Assembly (NCBI GenBank): GCA_009701715.1
Contig: WLJO01000013.1
Coordinates: 1-54,266, forward strand
From: Actinomycetota bacterium
GTDB taxonomy: Bacteria > Actinomycetota > Acidimicrobiia > Acidimicrobiales > Ilumatobacteraceae
Direction: 5' to 3'
Length of the DNA: 54,266 nt
The notes below the pieces were generated by a model that worked only from the letters and a program-made list of their open reading frames with translations, ran no database searches and was not told the origin of the DNA. Position numbers and translations under genes: made by a program. Positions 54,234 to 54,266 of this stretch are shown here, in pieces; positions within the stretch are counted from its first letter, which is position 1, and each line of letters begins with the position of its first letter.

Positions 54234-54266
54234 TGCACTGACGCAGCGACTTCGCTGACGGGGGGC

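Overview
This is a high-GC, gene-dense chromosomal segment from an actinobacterium. I infer the class Acidimicrobiia or a close relative. The evidence is two LLM-type coenzyme-F420 flavin enzymes, mycothiol-linked families (a DsbA-fold reductase and a maleylpyruvate-isomerase/DinB-fold protein), frequent GTG/TTG starts, and a SUF Fe-S assembly locus that carries the actinobacterial Rieske-type ferredoxin between sufD and sufC. I see no rRNA, tRNA, CRISPR array, insertion sequence or prophage. No gene-free stretch exceeds about 300 bases.

Layout. 1-13 kb: general metabolism (partial DsbA-fold protein, F420 enzymes, alpha/beta hydrolase, SDR, MFS, mscL, ABC-F, nucleotidyltransferase, class I fumarase). 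It contains two decayed genes: a PaiB-type gene with one in-frame TGA, and an amidase whose catalytic core is deleted. 13-21 kb: a CoA-ester lyase, an acyl-CoA dehydrogenase with an N-terminal extension and a MaoC hydratase, which together fit the lower half of the ethylmalonyl-CoA pathway. With them are a LOG-type phosphoribohydrolase, a P450, a YbhN-like membrane protein and mutY. 21.8-23.9 kb: an operon of a thioredoxin-domain protein and a UGSC-family selenoprotein, whose UGA is followed 11 nt later by a perfect 8-bp SECIS-like hairpin. 24-31 kb: a metallo-hydrolase, an orphan molybdopterin-binding subunit and a fused indolepyruvate-type 2-oxoacid:ferredoxin oxidoreductase. 30.7-34.7 kb: an aromatic-oxidation group (VOC protein, HpaB-type monooxygenase, ketopantoate-reductase-like protein, flavin reductase).

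36.7-51 kb: the SUF region, broken into three blocks. These are sufB on plus; sufD-Rieske-sufC on plus; and a second sufC-sufS-sufU on minus. A lipoprotein hydrolase, an MFS transporter, htpX and a Ca-type P-ATPase lie between them. A shared element (GTAGKGGAAATCCC) precedes all three suf blocks, and a shorter copy precedes the AMP-ligase near 53.7 kb. This suggests a common regulator that is not encoded in the window.

51-54 kb: a decayed fatty-acid desaturase, a mycothiol-dependent-type enzyme, an acyl-CoA synthetase-like ligase, and a type IV pilin gene with a good sigma70-type promoter and a structured leader.

Most promising items: the selenoprotein locus; the split SUF system with two sufC paralogues and a shared upstream element; and three independently decayed genes that are easily misannotated as short intact proteins.
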